Part shown: positions 48,998 through 57,909 of the stretch, piece after piece
Numbering within the stretch: the first letter of the stretch is position 1
Layout of the letters: every line of letters begins with the position of its first letter
The notes under the pieces: model-generated
The model's database searches: none
What the model was told of the DNA's origin: nothing
The model's input: the letters and a program-made list of their open reading frames with translations, nothing else
Assembly (NCBI RefSeq): GCF_001969365.1
Contig: NZ_CP019312.1
Coordinates: 3,757,001-3,821,000, forward strand
DNA: 64,000 nt
Reading direction: 5' to 3'
From: Tateyamaria omphalii
GTDB taxonomy: Bacteria > Pseudomonadota > Alphaproteobacteria > Rhodobacterales > Rhodobacteraceae
Position numbers and translations under genes: made by a program

Positions 48998-50854
48998 ATG
49001 AACGACGTCTTCGTTTCCTACAAACGGGAAGACAAGGAGGTCGCCCGCGCCTTGGCCGAGGCGCTGACCAGCCGTGGTCTGCACGTATGGTGGGACGTTG
49101 ATCTGTTGCCCGGCGACCGCTTCGCCGATGAAATCCAGAGCGTCATTGCGCAATCAAAGCTGACCGTTGTTCTGTGGTCTGAGCGGTCGGTTCTGTCGAC
49201 CTGGGTGCGGGCCGAGGCGCGCGTGGCGCTTGAGACATCGCAGCTGTTGCCGGTGCGCCTGGATCGTGCCGCGATCCCGCTGCCGTTCAATGATCTGCAT
49301 ACGCTGGATTTGACCGGGTGGGACGGGTCGGCGGGGGCGGCTGATCTTGCGCCGTTTGTCGCCGCTGTGGCCAAACGGTTGGGCGTGCCCGAGGCAGTAC
49401 CGGCACACGCGCCCGAGGCGCAGCGCCGTTTGCACGACCACGATGACGAGGCCGCGATCTGGCGCAGCATCAACAGCCACAAGGATTTGTCTGCGGATGA
49501 GTTGAACATTTATCTGCGGCGCTACCCGAACGGGCTGTTTGCAGAATTGGCGCGCATCCGGCTGGCGCAGCTGCGCCGGTCGCGGTGGTGGCGTCGCCCC
49601 ATCGCCTGGGCCAGCGGGATCGCGGCGGTTCTGGCCCCGGTCACGATTGTGGTGGCGTTGGTGTTGGACCTGCCCGCGTTGAACGCAGTGTTGGGCGGGT
49701 CGGATACGGCGACCGAGGCGGACGCCGCTCTGAGCGTGTCGGCGGCTGCACCGGCTGCCTTGCCGCGTGCGTTGTCCCCGTCCGAACGGGCGGCGTTGCG
49801 CGTGGCGGATGATGGGGTTTTGAACATCGCGCGCGCGCCTTCGCTCGTTCCCATTTTCATTGAGCCGTTTTTTAGTGAGGAACCAAGGCTGGTCTACGAG
49901 GAAGACCAGCCTGTGCGCCGCGCGGCGATCCTGTCTGCGCTTGGTCTGGACCAGAGTGAGAGTGACGCGGTGCGGGGTGCCGTTCTGGACGCAGCCGTGG
50001 ACAAGGTGGTCACCGCGTATCGCATGCGGTTGCCGGGCACCATGTTGCGCGGTCTGCCCCTGGTTGCGCCGCCGCTGCGGTCAGTGGCCGCGGGGCGTTC
50101 GCAACCGCCTGACGCGCTGACCTGTGACCGGCCGGAAGACTTTTTGCACTTTCACCGGACCTATGCGGAAGCGATCACGATCTTTCGCGCCGTTTACCTG
50201 GGCGCATTTGGGGTGAACGACATCTTTAGTGAGCAGGTGGCCTATACCAATGCGCCGTCCTGGGCCGATGGCAAAAGGGTTTCTTTGCCGCTGCCGCAGC
50301 CGTCCTATGCGCAGGAGATGGGCCTTGATCTGTTCTTGAAAAGCGGAACGGTTGCAGATGTGACCCCGCGTCTGCTGGCGGAGATCGAGGAGATGGACCC
50401 GGCATGGCGCGAGCGGATCGCGCGATTTGCCCGTGACATGCTGGCCTATCGGACCGCGTATACCGAGCTGATCGTGTCCTCTGGTCGCGCGTTCTATAAC
50501 CGTGTTTACCGGACGGAGGCGGTGGATCGGGTGCCCAACCCGTTTGGCTGTACGCAGACCGCACAGCACATGATGTCCGTTGAGTTTGAGTTTCGGTGCG
50601 ATGGGACGGGCATGTCCTGCTTCCCGCACACATGGTTTTACCTGAGGGATCCCGAAACGGATGGGGTGCCGCGCCCGGCGGCCTATCCGGGGCTGCATCA
50701 GGCCATCGTGATGTTCTGGCATCGGCGGGCGGATGCGGGGACCGATGCGCAGATGAAAGCCCTTTTGGAGCAGGTGGCAGATCTGGGAACGGGCGCACCG
50801 CTCGATTTTCGGGAGATTGATCGCGCCATTCGCGCCGGAAAAGTGGCGGAGTAA
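48998..50854 (+). CDS. TIR domain protein with membrane anchor and periplasmic domain
   Basis: The 618-residue protein has an N-terminal bacterial TIR domain (1-130): DVFVSYKREDKEVARALAEA, VWWDVDLLPGD, and STWVRAEARVAL with Glu73 at the expected NADase position. A segment 153-191 has the YLRRYPNGLFAELARIRLAQ pattern seen in bacterial caspase- and TIR-linked proteins. RRSRWWRR then precedes one transmembrane helix (about 202-224). The remaining 390 residues are probably periplasmic, with cysteines near LTCD, FGCT, FRCD and MSCF, and match no domain I recognise. GAGGA precedes the ATG. It may be a defence or signalling NADase coupled to an envelope sensor. Confidence 0.8.
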   Translation: MNDVFVSYKREDKEVARALAEALTSRGLHVWWDVDLLPGDRFADEIQSVIAQSKLTVVLWSERSVLSTWVRAEARVALETSQLLPVRLDRAAIPLPFNDLHTLDLTGWDGSAGAADLAPFVAAVAKRLGVPEAVPAHAPEAQRRLHDHDDEAAIWRSINSHKDLSADELNIYLRRYPNGLFAELARIRLAQLRRSRWWRRPIAWASGIAAVLAPVTIVVALVLDLPALNAVLGGSDTATEADAALSVSAAAPAALPRALSPSERAALRVADDGVLNIARAPSLVPIFIEPFFSEEPRLVYEEDQPVRRAAILSALGLDQSESDAVRGAVLDAAVDKVVTAYRMRLPGTMLRGLPLVAPPLRSVAAGRSQPPDALTCDRPEDFLHFHRTYAEAITIFRAVYLGAFGVNDIFSEQVAYTNAPSWADGKRVSLPLPQPSYAQEMGLDLFLKSGTVADVTPRLLAEIEEMDPAWRERIARFARDMLAYRTAYTELIVSSGRAFYNRVYRTEAVDRVPNPFGCTQTAQHMMSVEFEFRCDGTGMSCFPHTWFYLRDPETDGVPRPAAYPGLHQAIVMFWHRRADAGTDAQMKALLEQVADLGTGAPLDFREIDRAIRAGKVAE

Positions 50855-50868
50855 GGCTAGTCCGCCAC
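50843..50868. terminator. Hairpin over two convergent stop codons
   Basis: GTGGCGGA (50843-50850) pairs with TCCGCCAC (50861-50868), enclosing both stop codons of the convergent genes. No T-run follows. It may act as a weak two-way terminator. Confidence 0.4.
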
Positions 50869-51549
50869 GCAGGCGTCGAAGCTGTCGATGTCGCGGTCTG
50901 TGCTGATCTTGTCAGAGCAGGCGGTGACCTTTTGCACGCAGGTCACGTCGAGTTTGGGGAATTGGCAGGTGGTCATCGCCGCAAGGAGGGCTTGCGCGGC
51001 GGCGTCCTCCCATTCCTGTCCGGCGGCCGCCCCTTCGATGGTGATGCCAAGCGCGTGGGCGATGGGGGTGCCTGCGCCGTCCATGGACCATGTCGCACTG
51101 TGGGTGGAGCCGTCGGCGAGGGTGAAGGTCGCGGTGAGTGCGGGCGCTTCGATCAGGTCGTGCAGGGTGCCGAAGGCGGGGGCGGTGCCCTCGCCATGCC
51201 AGAGCCGGTCGCGCAGGGTGCGCCCCTGGGTTGCGCCGTATTCGACGATGCGGCCCGGTTCGGACCGTGCCTCGATGGATTTGGCGTTGAAGCCTTCGGG
51301 GGTGAGGGTGGCCACCGGGCCTTCGGTTGCGAAGTCGGGGCCGTCCTCGGGCAATGTGAAGAGGGCGTAGACCCGGCCCACGGGGTTTCGGTAGAGGTGC
51401 AGTTGCGTGCCATCCTCGGCCTCTGTCACCGCGGCGCGGGTGTCAAAGCCGTTGAACGGGTCGGAGAAGCCGTCGACCGTGCGCCATTCGGCCTGGGCCG
51501 CGCTGCCCATCAGGCAGAGTGCTGCCCCGACAGCCTTAGCTGTCTTCAT
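50857..51549 (-). CDS. Secreted protein of unknown function (IalB-like features)
   Basis: The 230-residue protein has a signal peptide (KAVGAALCLMGSAAQA). The mature part carries EWRTVDGFSDPFNGFDTRAA and a cysteine-rich C-terminus (four cysteines in the last 40 residues: TCQF, VTCV, ACSD, ACVAD). The overall pattern recalls invasion-associated locus B-type proteins, but I cannot assign it. Its start overlaps the end of the MORN gene by 14 bp, so both are co-expressed. Confidence 0.75.
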   Translation of the reverse strand: MKTAKAVGAALCLMGSAAQAEWRTVDGFSDPFNGFDTRAAVTEAEDGTQLHLYRNPVGRVYALFTLPEDGPDFATEGPVATLTPEGFNAKSIEARSEPGRIVEYGATQGRTLRDRLWHGEGTAPAFGTLHDLIEAPALTATFTLADGSTHSATWSMDGAGTPIAHALGITIEGAAAGQEWEDAAAQALLAAMTTCQFPKLDVTCVQKVTACSDKISTDRDIDSFDACVAD

Positions 51550-52924
51550 TCAGTGTCCCGCCGTCCCATTCGCCCGTCGCTTCCTCGCCCGTGGCGTAGC
51601 GCATGGTGCCGGTGCCCTGGCGTTTGCCGTTCTGGAAGGTCCCTTCGTAGACGTCGCCGCTGGCATAGGTGGCGATGCCCTGGCCGTTGATCTCGCCGTC
51701 CTGCCACTCGCCTTCATAGGTGAAGCCGGAGGTCATCACGATCTTGCCCGTGCCGTGGCGCTGGCCGTCGTTGAATTCGCCCGTATAGACGGTGCCATCG
51801 GGGTAGGTGGCGACACCCATGCCCTGCCGCTTGCCGTCGACCCAGGCGCCTTCGTAGCGGTAGCCGTCGGCATAGGTCATGATGCCCTGCCCGTGGTTGC
51901 GGGCGTTCTTGAAACTGCCCTCGTAGGTGATGCCGTTCGGGTAGGTGATCTTGCCTGCCCCCTCGATCACGCCGGCGATCCACTCGCCTTCGTAGACCGA
52001 GCCGTCGGTATAGGTGATCTTGCCCGTGCCCTGGGGCAGGTCGTCGACGAAAGCGCCCTCGTAGACAGAGCCGTCGGGGTAGGTGACGCGGCCCGTGCCC
52101 TCGATCTGGCCCTCGGCCCATTGGCCGATATAGCGGTAGCCGTCATTGCCGATGAACGTGCCCTGGCCGTGGCGGCGGTCGTCGGTGAACTGGCCGTCAT
52201 AAACGTCGCCGTTGGCGTAGGTCACACGGCCCTTGCCCTCGCGCTTGCCCGAAACCAGATCGCCCTCGTAGACGTCGCCATTGGGCTGGGTGAGCGTGCC
52301 GGTGCCGTCGATCTGGCCCCCGGCCCAGAGCCCGACATAGACCAGCCCGTCGGGCGTGGTCAGTTTGCCCTCGCCCTGGCGCTTGCCCGCGTCGATCTGG
52401 CCGTCATAGACCGAGCCGTCGGGATAGGTGATCACGCCCATCCCCTGTTTGATGCCGTCGATCCAGTCGCCGCGGTATTCGTAGCCGCCGGGCGACTGCA
52501 TGGTCCCCTTGCCGTGGTGCTTGGCGTTGCGGAACTGGCCCTCGTAGCGGACACCGTTGGCGTAGATCGCCACGCCCTCGCCCACGATGGCGCCGGACTG
52601 CCATTCGCCCTCATAGGTGCCGCCATCGGCGAAGGTGATCTTGCCAAATCCTTCGGGTTTGCCCTTGGAAAAGGTGCCTTCGTAGATGGAGCCGTTGGGG
52701 AAGCGCGCGGTGCCTTCGCCCTTGATCTCTCCGTCCACCCATTCGCCGGAATATTCGTAGCCATTGGGCAGCCGGTAGGTGCCCTGCCCGTGCTGGAGGC
52801 CGCCGCGAAAGGTCCCCTCGTAGACGCCGCCATCATCGTATTGCTTGGTCAGTACGGCGCCCGATTGGGCCAGTGCGATACCCGGCAACAGGCATAGGCA
52901 GAAGATCAGACCGCGGACGGACAT
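51536..52924 (-). CDS. Secreted MORN-repeat protein, 18 repeats
   Basis: The 462-residue protein has a signal peptide (GLIFCLCLLPGIALAQS) followed by 18 uninterrupted 23-residue MORN repeats and a partial nineteenth. The unit is about YEGxWxxGxxxGxGxxxYxDG. Alternate units tend to be EGTF- and EGEW-type, hinting at a 46-residue super-repeat. MORN repeats form extended beta-hairpin strips that bind membranes or proteins; a periplasmic scaffold is plausible. It is co-transcribed with the small secreted protein downstream. Confidence 0.9.
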   Translation of the reverse strand: MSVRGLIFCLCLLPGIALAQSGAVLTKQYDDGGVYEGTFRGGLQHGQGTYRLPNGYEYSGEWVDGEIKGEGTARFPNGSIYEGTFSKGKPEGFGKITFADGGTYEGEWQSGAIVGEGVAIYANGVRYEGQFRNAKHHGKGTMQSPGGYEYRGDWIDGIKQGMGVITYPDGSVYDGQIDAGKRQGEGKLTTPDGLVYVGLWAGGQIDGTGTLTQPNGDVYEGDLVSGKREGKGRVTYANGDVYDGQFTDDRRHGQGTFIGNDGYRYIGQWAEGQIEGTGRVTYPDGSVYEGAFVDDLPQGTGKITYTDGSVYEGEWIAGVIEGAGKITYPNGITYEGSFKNARNHGQGIMTYADGYRYEGAWVDGKRQGMGVATYPDGTVYTGEFNDGQRHGTGKIVMTSGFTYEGEWQDGEINGQGIATYASGDVYEGTFQNGKRQGTGTMRYATGEEATGEWDGGTLNEDS

Positions 52925-53032
52925 GGCTCACCTCTCAGATTCGTTGGCCTGCCCTTGTCCCTGGCAGGCGCCGAAAGGTTAAGGCAGGGGGCGGCGGGGG
53001 GCAATGGGGTTGGCGCGGACGTGATCCAAAGG

Positions 53033-53155
53033 GCGCTTGCGGCGGTTGATCTGGTTGATGCGCCTGCGGCGGGCGATCTGGTTGACGCGCCTGCGGCGGG
53101 CGATCTGGTTGGCGCGCCTGCGGCGGTTGATCTGGTTGGCGCGCCTGCGGCGCGA
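53033..53155. repeat. 27-bp tandem repeat (about 4.5 copies)
   Basis: Four copies of a 27-bp unit start at 53048, 53075, 53102 and 53129. Each begins GATCTGGTTG and ends with GCGCCTGCGGCGG plus one to three variable bases. A degenerate half copy precedes them at 53033-53047. Copies differ at few positions, so expansion is fairly recent. Confidence 0.9.
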
Positions 53156-53209
53156 CGCCATCTATTTTTTTCTGACGAGGGGGCTGTCTGCCCCCTCGAG
53201 CTCCCCCGA

Positions 53210-53232
53210 CCGTATTTGCAAAGAGAAGAAGG
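53210..53232 (+). repeat. Dispersed short motif, weak copy 5
   Basis: CCGTATTTGC followed by AAAGAGAAGAAGG before nadE. It keeps the TATTT core and a purine-rich GAAG-type end but is the weakest copy. Confidence 0.3.
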
Positions 53233-53312
53233 GGCAGGGCGGCTTTGTCGCGGGTGGGTTTTCACTGGCGTGCTTTCTGCTACATCACGCGGGACGTTGA
53301 AGGAGCCACCTC

Positions 53313-54971
53313 ATGGCCGATAGATTTCGCATTACCCTTGGCCAGTTGAACCCGATCGTGGGCGATATTCCAGGCAATGCCGCCAAGGCGAAGGCCGCCT
53401 GGGAGGCGGGGCGCGCGGCGGGTGCCGATCTGGTGGCGCTGCCCGAGATGTTCATCACCGGCTACAATGCGCAGGACCTTGTGATGAAGCCCGCCTTTCA
53501 CACCGCCGCCATGCGCGCGGTCGAGGCGTTGGCGGAGGAGTGCGCAGATGGGCCGACCCTGGCCATCGGCTGTCCGTGGACCGAAGGGGCGGAGCTGTTC
53601 AACGCCTATCTGATCTGTCGCGGTGGCAAGATCGTCAGCCGGTTGCTCAAGCACAATCTGCCCAACGAGACCGTTTTTGACGAGGTGCGCATCTTTGATG
53701 CCGGTCCCTTGGGCGGCCCCTATTCCGTGGGCAACACCCGCGTCGGCAGCCCGATTTGCGAGGATGCGTGGCACCCGGAGGTGTCCGAGACCTTGCAGGA
53801 GACCGGGGCCGAGTTCCTGTTGGTGCCCAACGGCTCGCCCTATTATCGCGGCAAGTACGAGACGCGGCTGAACCACATGGTCGCCCGTGTGGTCGAGACT
53901 GGCTTGCCGCTGATTTACCTGAACATGGTGGGCGGTCAGGATGACCAGGTGTTCGATGGTGGCAGTTTCGCGTTGAACCCCGGTGGGGCGCTGGCCGTGC
54001 AGCTGCCCGTTTTTGACGAGATTGTGGCCCATGTCGATCTGGAGCGTGGGGCGGATGGTTGGCGCGTGGTTGAAGGGGAGAAGGTACACCACCCGGATGA
54101 ATGGGCGCAGGATTACCGCGTGATGGTCACTGCCCTGCGCGACTATTGTGGTAAGGCCGGGTTCAAGAAGGTGCTCTTGGGGATGTCGGGCGGTGTGGAT
54201 TCCGCGCTGGTGGCGACCATTGCCGCGGATGCGCTGGGCCCGCAGAACGTGCGTTGCGTGATGCTGCCGTCGGAATACACCTCGCCCCATTCGCTGGAAG
54301 ATGCGGAAGCCTGTGCCACCGCCCTTGGCTGTCACTATGATTACGTGCCGATTGCCGAGACGCGGGCGGCGGTGGCATCGACCCTTGCGCCCCTGTTCGA
54401 GGGGCTGGAGGAGGGTTTGACCGAGGAGAACATCCAGAGCCGCATTCGCGGCCTCTTGCTTATGGCGCTGTCCAACAAGTTCGGCGAGATGCTCTTGACC
54501 ACCGGCAACAAGTCCGAGGTCGCCGTCGGCTATGCCACGATCTATGGCGACATGGCAGGCGGCTACAATCCGATCAAGGATCTGTACAAGACCCGCGTGT
54601 TCGAGACCTGCCGCTGGCGCAATGCCAATCACCGCGATTGGATGATGGGTCAGCCGGGCGAGGTGATCCCGGAGCGGATCATCACCAAGCCGCCGAGTGC
54701 GGAGTTGCGGGAGGATCAGAAGGACAGCGACAGCCTGCCCGATTATCCCGATCTGGATGCGCTTTTGGACATTCTGGTGGATCAGGACGGGTCGATTGCA
54801 GACTGCGTTGCAGCCGGGTTCGATGCGGATGTGGCGCGCAAGGTGGAGCGGTTGATTTACCTGAGCGAGTACAAGCGCTTTCAATCAGCGCCCGGTGCGC
54901 GACTGTCCCGGCGTGCGTTTTGGCTGGACCGCCGTTATCCGATTGTGAACCGCTGGCGCGATCCAAGCTGA
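53313..54971 (+). CDS. nadE: Glutamine-dependent NAD+ synthetase
   Basis: The 552-residue enzyme amidates nicotinic acid adenine dinucleotide. The N-terminal nitrilase-type glutaminase domain carries the catalytic triad in LPEMFITGY, RLLKHNLPNE and SPICEDAW. The C-terminal NAD synthetase domain has the PP-loop LLGMSGGVDSALVATIAADA and TGNKSEVAVGYATIYGDMAG. AAGGAG lies upstream of the ATG. A strong terminator follows the stop. Confidence 0.96.
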   Translation: MADRFRITLGQLNPIVGDIPGNAAKAKAAWEAGRAAGADLVALPEMFITGYNAQDLVMKPAFHTAAMRAVEALAEECADGPTLAIGCPWTEGAELFNAYLICRGGKIVSRLLKHNLPNETVFDEVRIFDAGPLGGPYSVGNTRVGSPICEDAWHPEVSETLQETGAEFLLVPNGSPYYRGKYETRLNHMVARVVETGLPLIYLNMVGGQDDQVFDGGSFALNPGGALAVQLPVFDEIVAHVDLERGADGWRVVEGEKVHHPDEWAQDYRVMVTALRDYCGKAGFKKVLLGMSGGVDSALVATIAADALGPQNVRCVMLPSEYTSPHSLEDAEACATALGCHYDYVPIAETRAAVASTLAPLFEGLEEGLTEENIQSRIRGLLLMALSNKFGEMLLTTGNKSEVAVGYATIYGDMAGGYNPIKDLYKTRVFETCRWRNANHRDWMMGQPGEVIPERIITKPPSAELREDQKDSDSLPDYPDLDALLDILVDQDGSIADCVAAGFDADVARKVERLIYLSEYKRFQSAPGARLSRRAFWLDRRYPIVNRWRDPS

Positions 54972-54974
54972 GGG

Positions 54975-55002
54975 GGGCGGGGTGACCCCCGCCCGTCTTT
55001 TT
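54975..55002 (+). terminator. Rho-independent terminator of nadE
   Basis: GGGCGGGG (54975-54982) pairs with CCCCGCCC (54987-54994), with a four-base loop, followed by GTC and five T. It starts four bases after the nadE stop and runs into the convergent metallo-hydrolase stop codon. Confidence 0.85.
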
Positions 55003-55930
55003 ACAGCATCAGTTGGTAGCTGTGCGCCTCATAGCGGTAGCCGCCTTCGCCGTTCTGGACGACGTAGCCGATGCCAGGCCAGGGCATGTGGTAGCCGATG
55101 AAGGCCGTGCGGTCCGTCGCCATCATGTCGAGCAGTTGCTTGCGCGTTGCGGCGGCGGCTTCCTTGTCCATGTCGAAGCGGACCTCCCAATCGGGGTGGG
55201 CGAGGGACCAGACGTAGTGGTTGGCAAAGTCCGCGCCGATCACCAGTTGGGTGCCGCCATCTTCGACCATATAGACCATGTGCCCTGGTGTGTGCCCAAA
55301 GGCGGCCATGGCCGTGATGCCGGAGGCGGGTGAGCCGCCGTCGTCGAGCATGGTCATCTGTTCGGCGAGAGGCGCCACCTTGCCGTCGAAGTTCTCGTTG
55401 TCGGTGCCGGACCATGCGTCGAATTCGGCCGCACCGGTGACATAGGCGGCATTGGCGAACGTGGGTGTGCCGTCGGTGGAAAGGCCGCCGATGTGGTCGC
55501 CGTGCATGTGCGTGATCACCACCTTGTCCACCTGGTCCGCGGTATACCCCGCCGCTTCGATCGCGGCCACGGTGCCTGCGCCCGAAAGGCCGGTGTCGAA
55601 GAGCACCAGTTCGGAGCCGTTGTTCACTAGTGTGGGCGTGAAGAAGAATTGCGCCGCGTCCGTGGACAGGCCCGCGTCCGCCGAGACCGCGTTGAACGTA
55701 TCGGCATCCACGTTCAGGCCGAAGATGCTGTGCGGCCCTTCGACCGAGCGGGTGCCGGCGAGCAGGGTCGTGACCTCGAAGCTGCCGACCTTGACCCGGC
55801 GGTAGGGCGCTTGGGCCACGCCGAGCATGGGGGCGGCGGCCCGGCTTTGCGTGGCTGTGGCGGCCGCCAGGGGCAGGGCGGCGGCGCTCATCAGGGCCGT
55901 ACGGCGGTTGAATTTGGGGGGTGTGGACAT
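55001..55930 (-). CDS. Exported MBL-fold metallo-hydrolase
   Basis: The 309-residue protein begins MSTPPKFNRRTALMSAAALP, with twin arginines and a hydrophobic core, so it is probably exported by Tat. The metallo-beta-lactamase fold shows VVITHMHGDHIGGLS (HxHxDH), GHTPGHMVYM and VIGADFANHY. It may be a lactonase or other hydrolase; the substrate is unknown. AGGAAGGA precedes the ATG at 55930, which decides the start within a much longer open frame. Confidence 0.88.
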   Translation of the reverse strand: MSTPPKFNRRTALMSAAALPLAAATATQSRAAAPMLGVAQAPYRRVKVGSFEVTTLLAGTRSVEGPHSIFGLNVDADTFNAVSADAGLSTDAAQFFFTPTLVNNGSELVLFDTGLSGAGTVAAIEAAGYTADQVDKVVITHMHGDHIGGLSTDGTPTFANAAYVTGAAEFDAWSGTDNENFDGKVAPLAEQMTMLDDGGSPASGITAMAAFGHTPGHMVYMVEDGGTQLVIGADFANHYVWSLAHPDWEVRFDMDKEAAAATRKQLLDMMATDRTAFIGYHMPWPGIGYVVQNGEGGYRYEAHSYQLML

Positions 55931-56029
55931 GGGTGTTATCCTTCCTGTCAGACAGTTGATACATAGGGCGCCTGCGTCATAGTCACGTGACCAGGTGCGA
56001 AGGTGGGTGTTCATTTTTGCGAGAGGTCG

Positions 56030-56461
56030 ATGGCGGATTTGAAAACCAAAGTGGTGGAGACGCCGTTTTCCGATTGGGTGAACGGGGTGGAGCCAAACGC
56101 GCGTCGGGATGAAGCCCGGGCGCTGGATGCGCTTTTTCGCGACGTGTCGGGGTTTGCTCCGCAGGTCTGGACCGGCGGCATCGTGGGCTATGGGGCCTAT
56201 GATTACACCTATGCGTCTGGGCGGACGGGGACGTGGCTGGCCACCGGGTTTGCCCCGCGCAAGGCCAGGCTGAGCATCTACATCATGCCGGGTTATGCGG
56301 ATTTCGGACCTCTTCTCGACCGGCTTGGGCCGCATGCGAAGGGCAAGTCCTGTCTGTACATCACGCGGCTTGCGCGGGTGGACCTGGCCGTTCTGGGTGA
56401 GGTTATCGCTGCCGGTCTGCGCGATCTGGCGACGCACTGGCCCGTGCGGGACCGCGCATAA
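56030..56461 (+). CDS. DUF1801 (YdhG-like) domain protein
   Basis: The 143-residue protein contains DALFRDVSGFAPQVWTGGIV, then GYGAYDYTYASGRTGTW and TGFAPRKARLSIYIMPGYAD, then YITRLARVDLAVLGEVIAAG, matching DUF1801. The function of the family is unknown. The ATG at 56030 with GAGAGG upstream is preferred over a GTG nine codons earlier. It lies 53 bp before gltX on the same strand. Confidence 0.78.
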   Translation: MADLKTKVVETPFSDWVNGVEPNARRDEARALDALFRDVSGFAPQVWTGGIVGYGAYDYTYASGRTGTWLATGFAPRKARLSIYIMPGYADFGPLLDRLGPHAKGKSCLYITRLARVDLAVLGEVIAAGLRDLATHWPVRDRA

Positions 56462-56514
56462 CTGGACAAGTTGCGGTCCCTGTGACAAGGCAGGCGCAAC
56501 GTTCGGAGACACCC

Positions 56515-57840
56515 ATGACCACCACCCGTTTTGCCCCGTCGCCCACCGGATACCTGCATATCGGCAACCTGCGCACGGCCCTGATGAACTACCTGATCGC
56601 CCGCAAGGCGGGCGGGACGTTTATCCTGCGCATCGACGACACCGACCCCGAGCGGTCGAAGGACGAATACGTTGATGCCATCAAGCAGGATTTGGACTGG
56701 CTGGGCCTGCATTGGGACCGGGTCGAACGGCAGTCGGAGCGGCTGGACCGGTATGTGGCGGCTGCGGATCACTTGCGCGGCATTGGCCGGTTTTACGAGG
56801 CGTTCGAGACACCGACCGAGCTGGACCTGAAGCGCAAGAAGCAGCTGAACATGGGCAAGCCGCCGGTTTACGACCGGGCGGCGCTGGATTTGAGTGATGA
56901 GGAGAAGGCCGCGCTGCGGGCCGAGCGCGGGCAGGGGGTATGGCGATTCAAGCTGGATCACGACCGCATCGAATGGGCCGATGGCATCATTGGCGATGTG
57001 AGCATTGATGCGGCGAGCGTCAGCGACCCGGTGCTGATCCGGGGCGATGGGCAGTTTTTGTACACCCTGGCGTCTGTCGTCGATGACACCGAAATGGGCG
57101 TGACGGATGTGGTGCGCGGGTCCGATCACGTGACCAACACGGCGACCCAGATCCAGATTATCGAGGCGCTGGGCGGGTCGGTGCCGCGCTTTGCCCACCA
57201 TTCGCTGCTGACGGGGCCGCAGGGTGAGGCACTGTCGAAGCGGTTGGGCACACTGGCCTTGCGCGATCTGCGCGCAAATGGCGTTGAGCCGATGGCGGTT
57301 CTGAGCCTGCTTGCCCGGTTGGGCTCATCGGATCCTGTGGAATTGCGGATGGACATGGAGGGGCTGATCGACGGGTTTGAGGTTGGCCGGTTTGGCACCA
57401 CGCCGACCAAGTTCGATGTGGCGGATATTGATCCGCTCACAGCGCGGTATCTGCAGGCACTGCCGGTCGAGGCGGTGGCGGATGAACTGGACGCGGCGGG
57501 TGTGCCTGCGGATCAGCGCGAGGCGTTCTGGTCGGTGATCCGCGAAAACATCGCGACGCGTGGGGATATCGCCACGTGGTGGGCGCTGTGCCGTGACGGT
57601 GCCGAGCCTGTGATCGAGGAGGACGACGCGGAGTTTGTCGCCGAGGCCATGGCGATGTTGCCCGAGGCGCCGTTCAGTGCGGAGACGTGGGGTGCCTGGA
57701 CCGGCGCCGTGAAGGCCGCGACCGGCCGCAAGGGGCGTGGGTTGTTCATGCCCTTGCGCCTGGCCCTGACCGGGCAGCGGCACGGGCCGGACATGGCGTC
57801 GCTGATGCCGCTGTTGCAGGTTGTGAAGGCCCGCGCATGA
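56515..57840 (+). CDS. gltX: Glutamyl-tRNA synthetase
   Basis: The 441-residue class I synthetase charges tRNA-Glu. It has FAPSPTGYLHIGNLRTALMN (HIGH loop), RIDDTDPERSKDEYVDAIKQ and an LSKR loop near residue 241 (EALSKRLGTLAL). Alpha-proteobacteria often carry two GltX paralogues; which one this is cannot be told here. GGAGA before the ATG at 56515 chooses this start over one 11 codons upstream. Confidence 0.94.
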   Translation: MTTTRFAPSPTGYLHIGNLRTALMNYLIARKAGGTFILRIDDTDPERSKDEYVDAIKQDLDWLGLHWDRVERQSERLDRYVAAADHLRGIGRFYEAFETPTELDLKRKKQLNMGKPPVYDRAALDLSDEEKAALRAERGQGVWRFKLDHDRIEWADGIIGDVSIDAASVSDPVLIRGDGQFLYTLASVVDDTEMGVTDVVRGSDHVTNTATQIQIIEALGGSVPRFAHHSLLTGPQGEALSKRLGTLALRDLRANGVEPMAVLSLLARLGSSDPVELRMDMEGLIDGFEVGRFGTTPTKFDVADIDPLTARYLQALPVEAVADELDAAGVPADQREAFWSVIRENIATRGDIATWWALCRDGAEPVIEEDDAEFVAEAMAMLPEAPFSAETWGAWTGAVKAATGRKGRGLFMPLRLALTGQRHGPDMASLMPLLQVVKARA

Positions 57841-57909
57841 TCCTGGCGGGGGGCGCTTTTGGACAGCGGCCCTCCGGGGGGAGTTTTACGGGCCAAGTGA
57901 AATGGGCAC

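Larger units (their letters stand above)
52925..53312. other. 388-bp intergenic region with minisatellite and no clear gene
   Basis: The region separates the MORN gene from nadE. It holds a 27-bp minisatellite, a T-rich stretch near 53161-53172, a small inverted repeat (GGGGGC near 53179 with GCCCCC near 53190) and one weak copy of the dispersed motif. Several frames are open only because the repeat period is a multiple of three. I see no supported coding sequence. Confidence 0.5.

Noticed and set aside
53033..53155. CRISPR-like array
   Set aside because: The units are contiguous tandem repeats without unique spacers, and no cas genes are near.
52955..53323. Open frame through the 27-bp repeat with a nine-residue repeating peptide
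   Set aside because: The period is a multiple of three, so several frames are open at once. There is no ribosome-binding site, and the flanks do not look coding.
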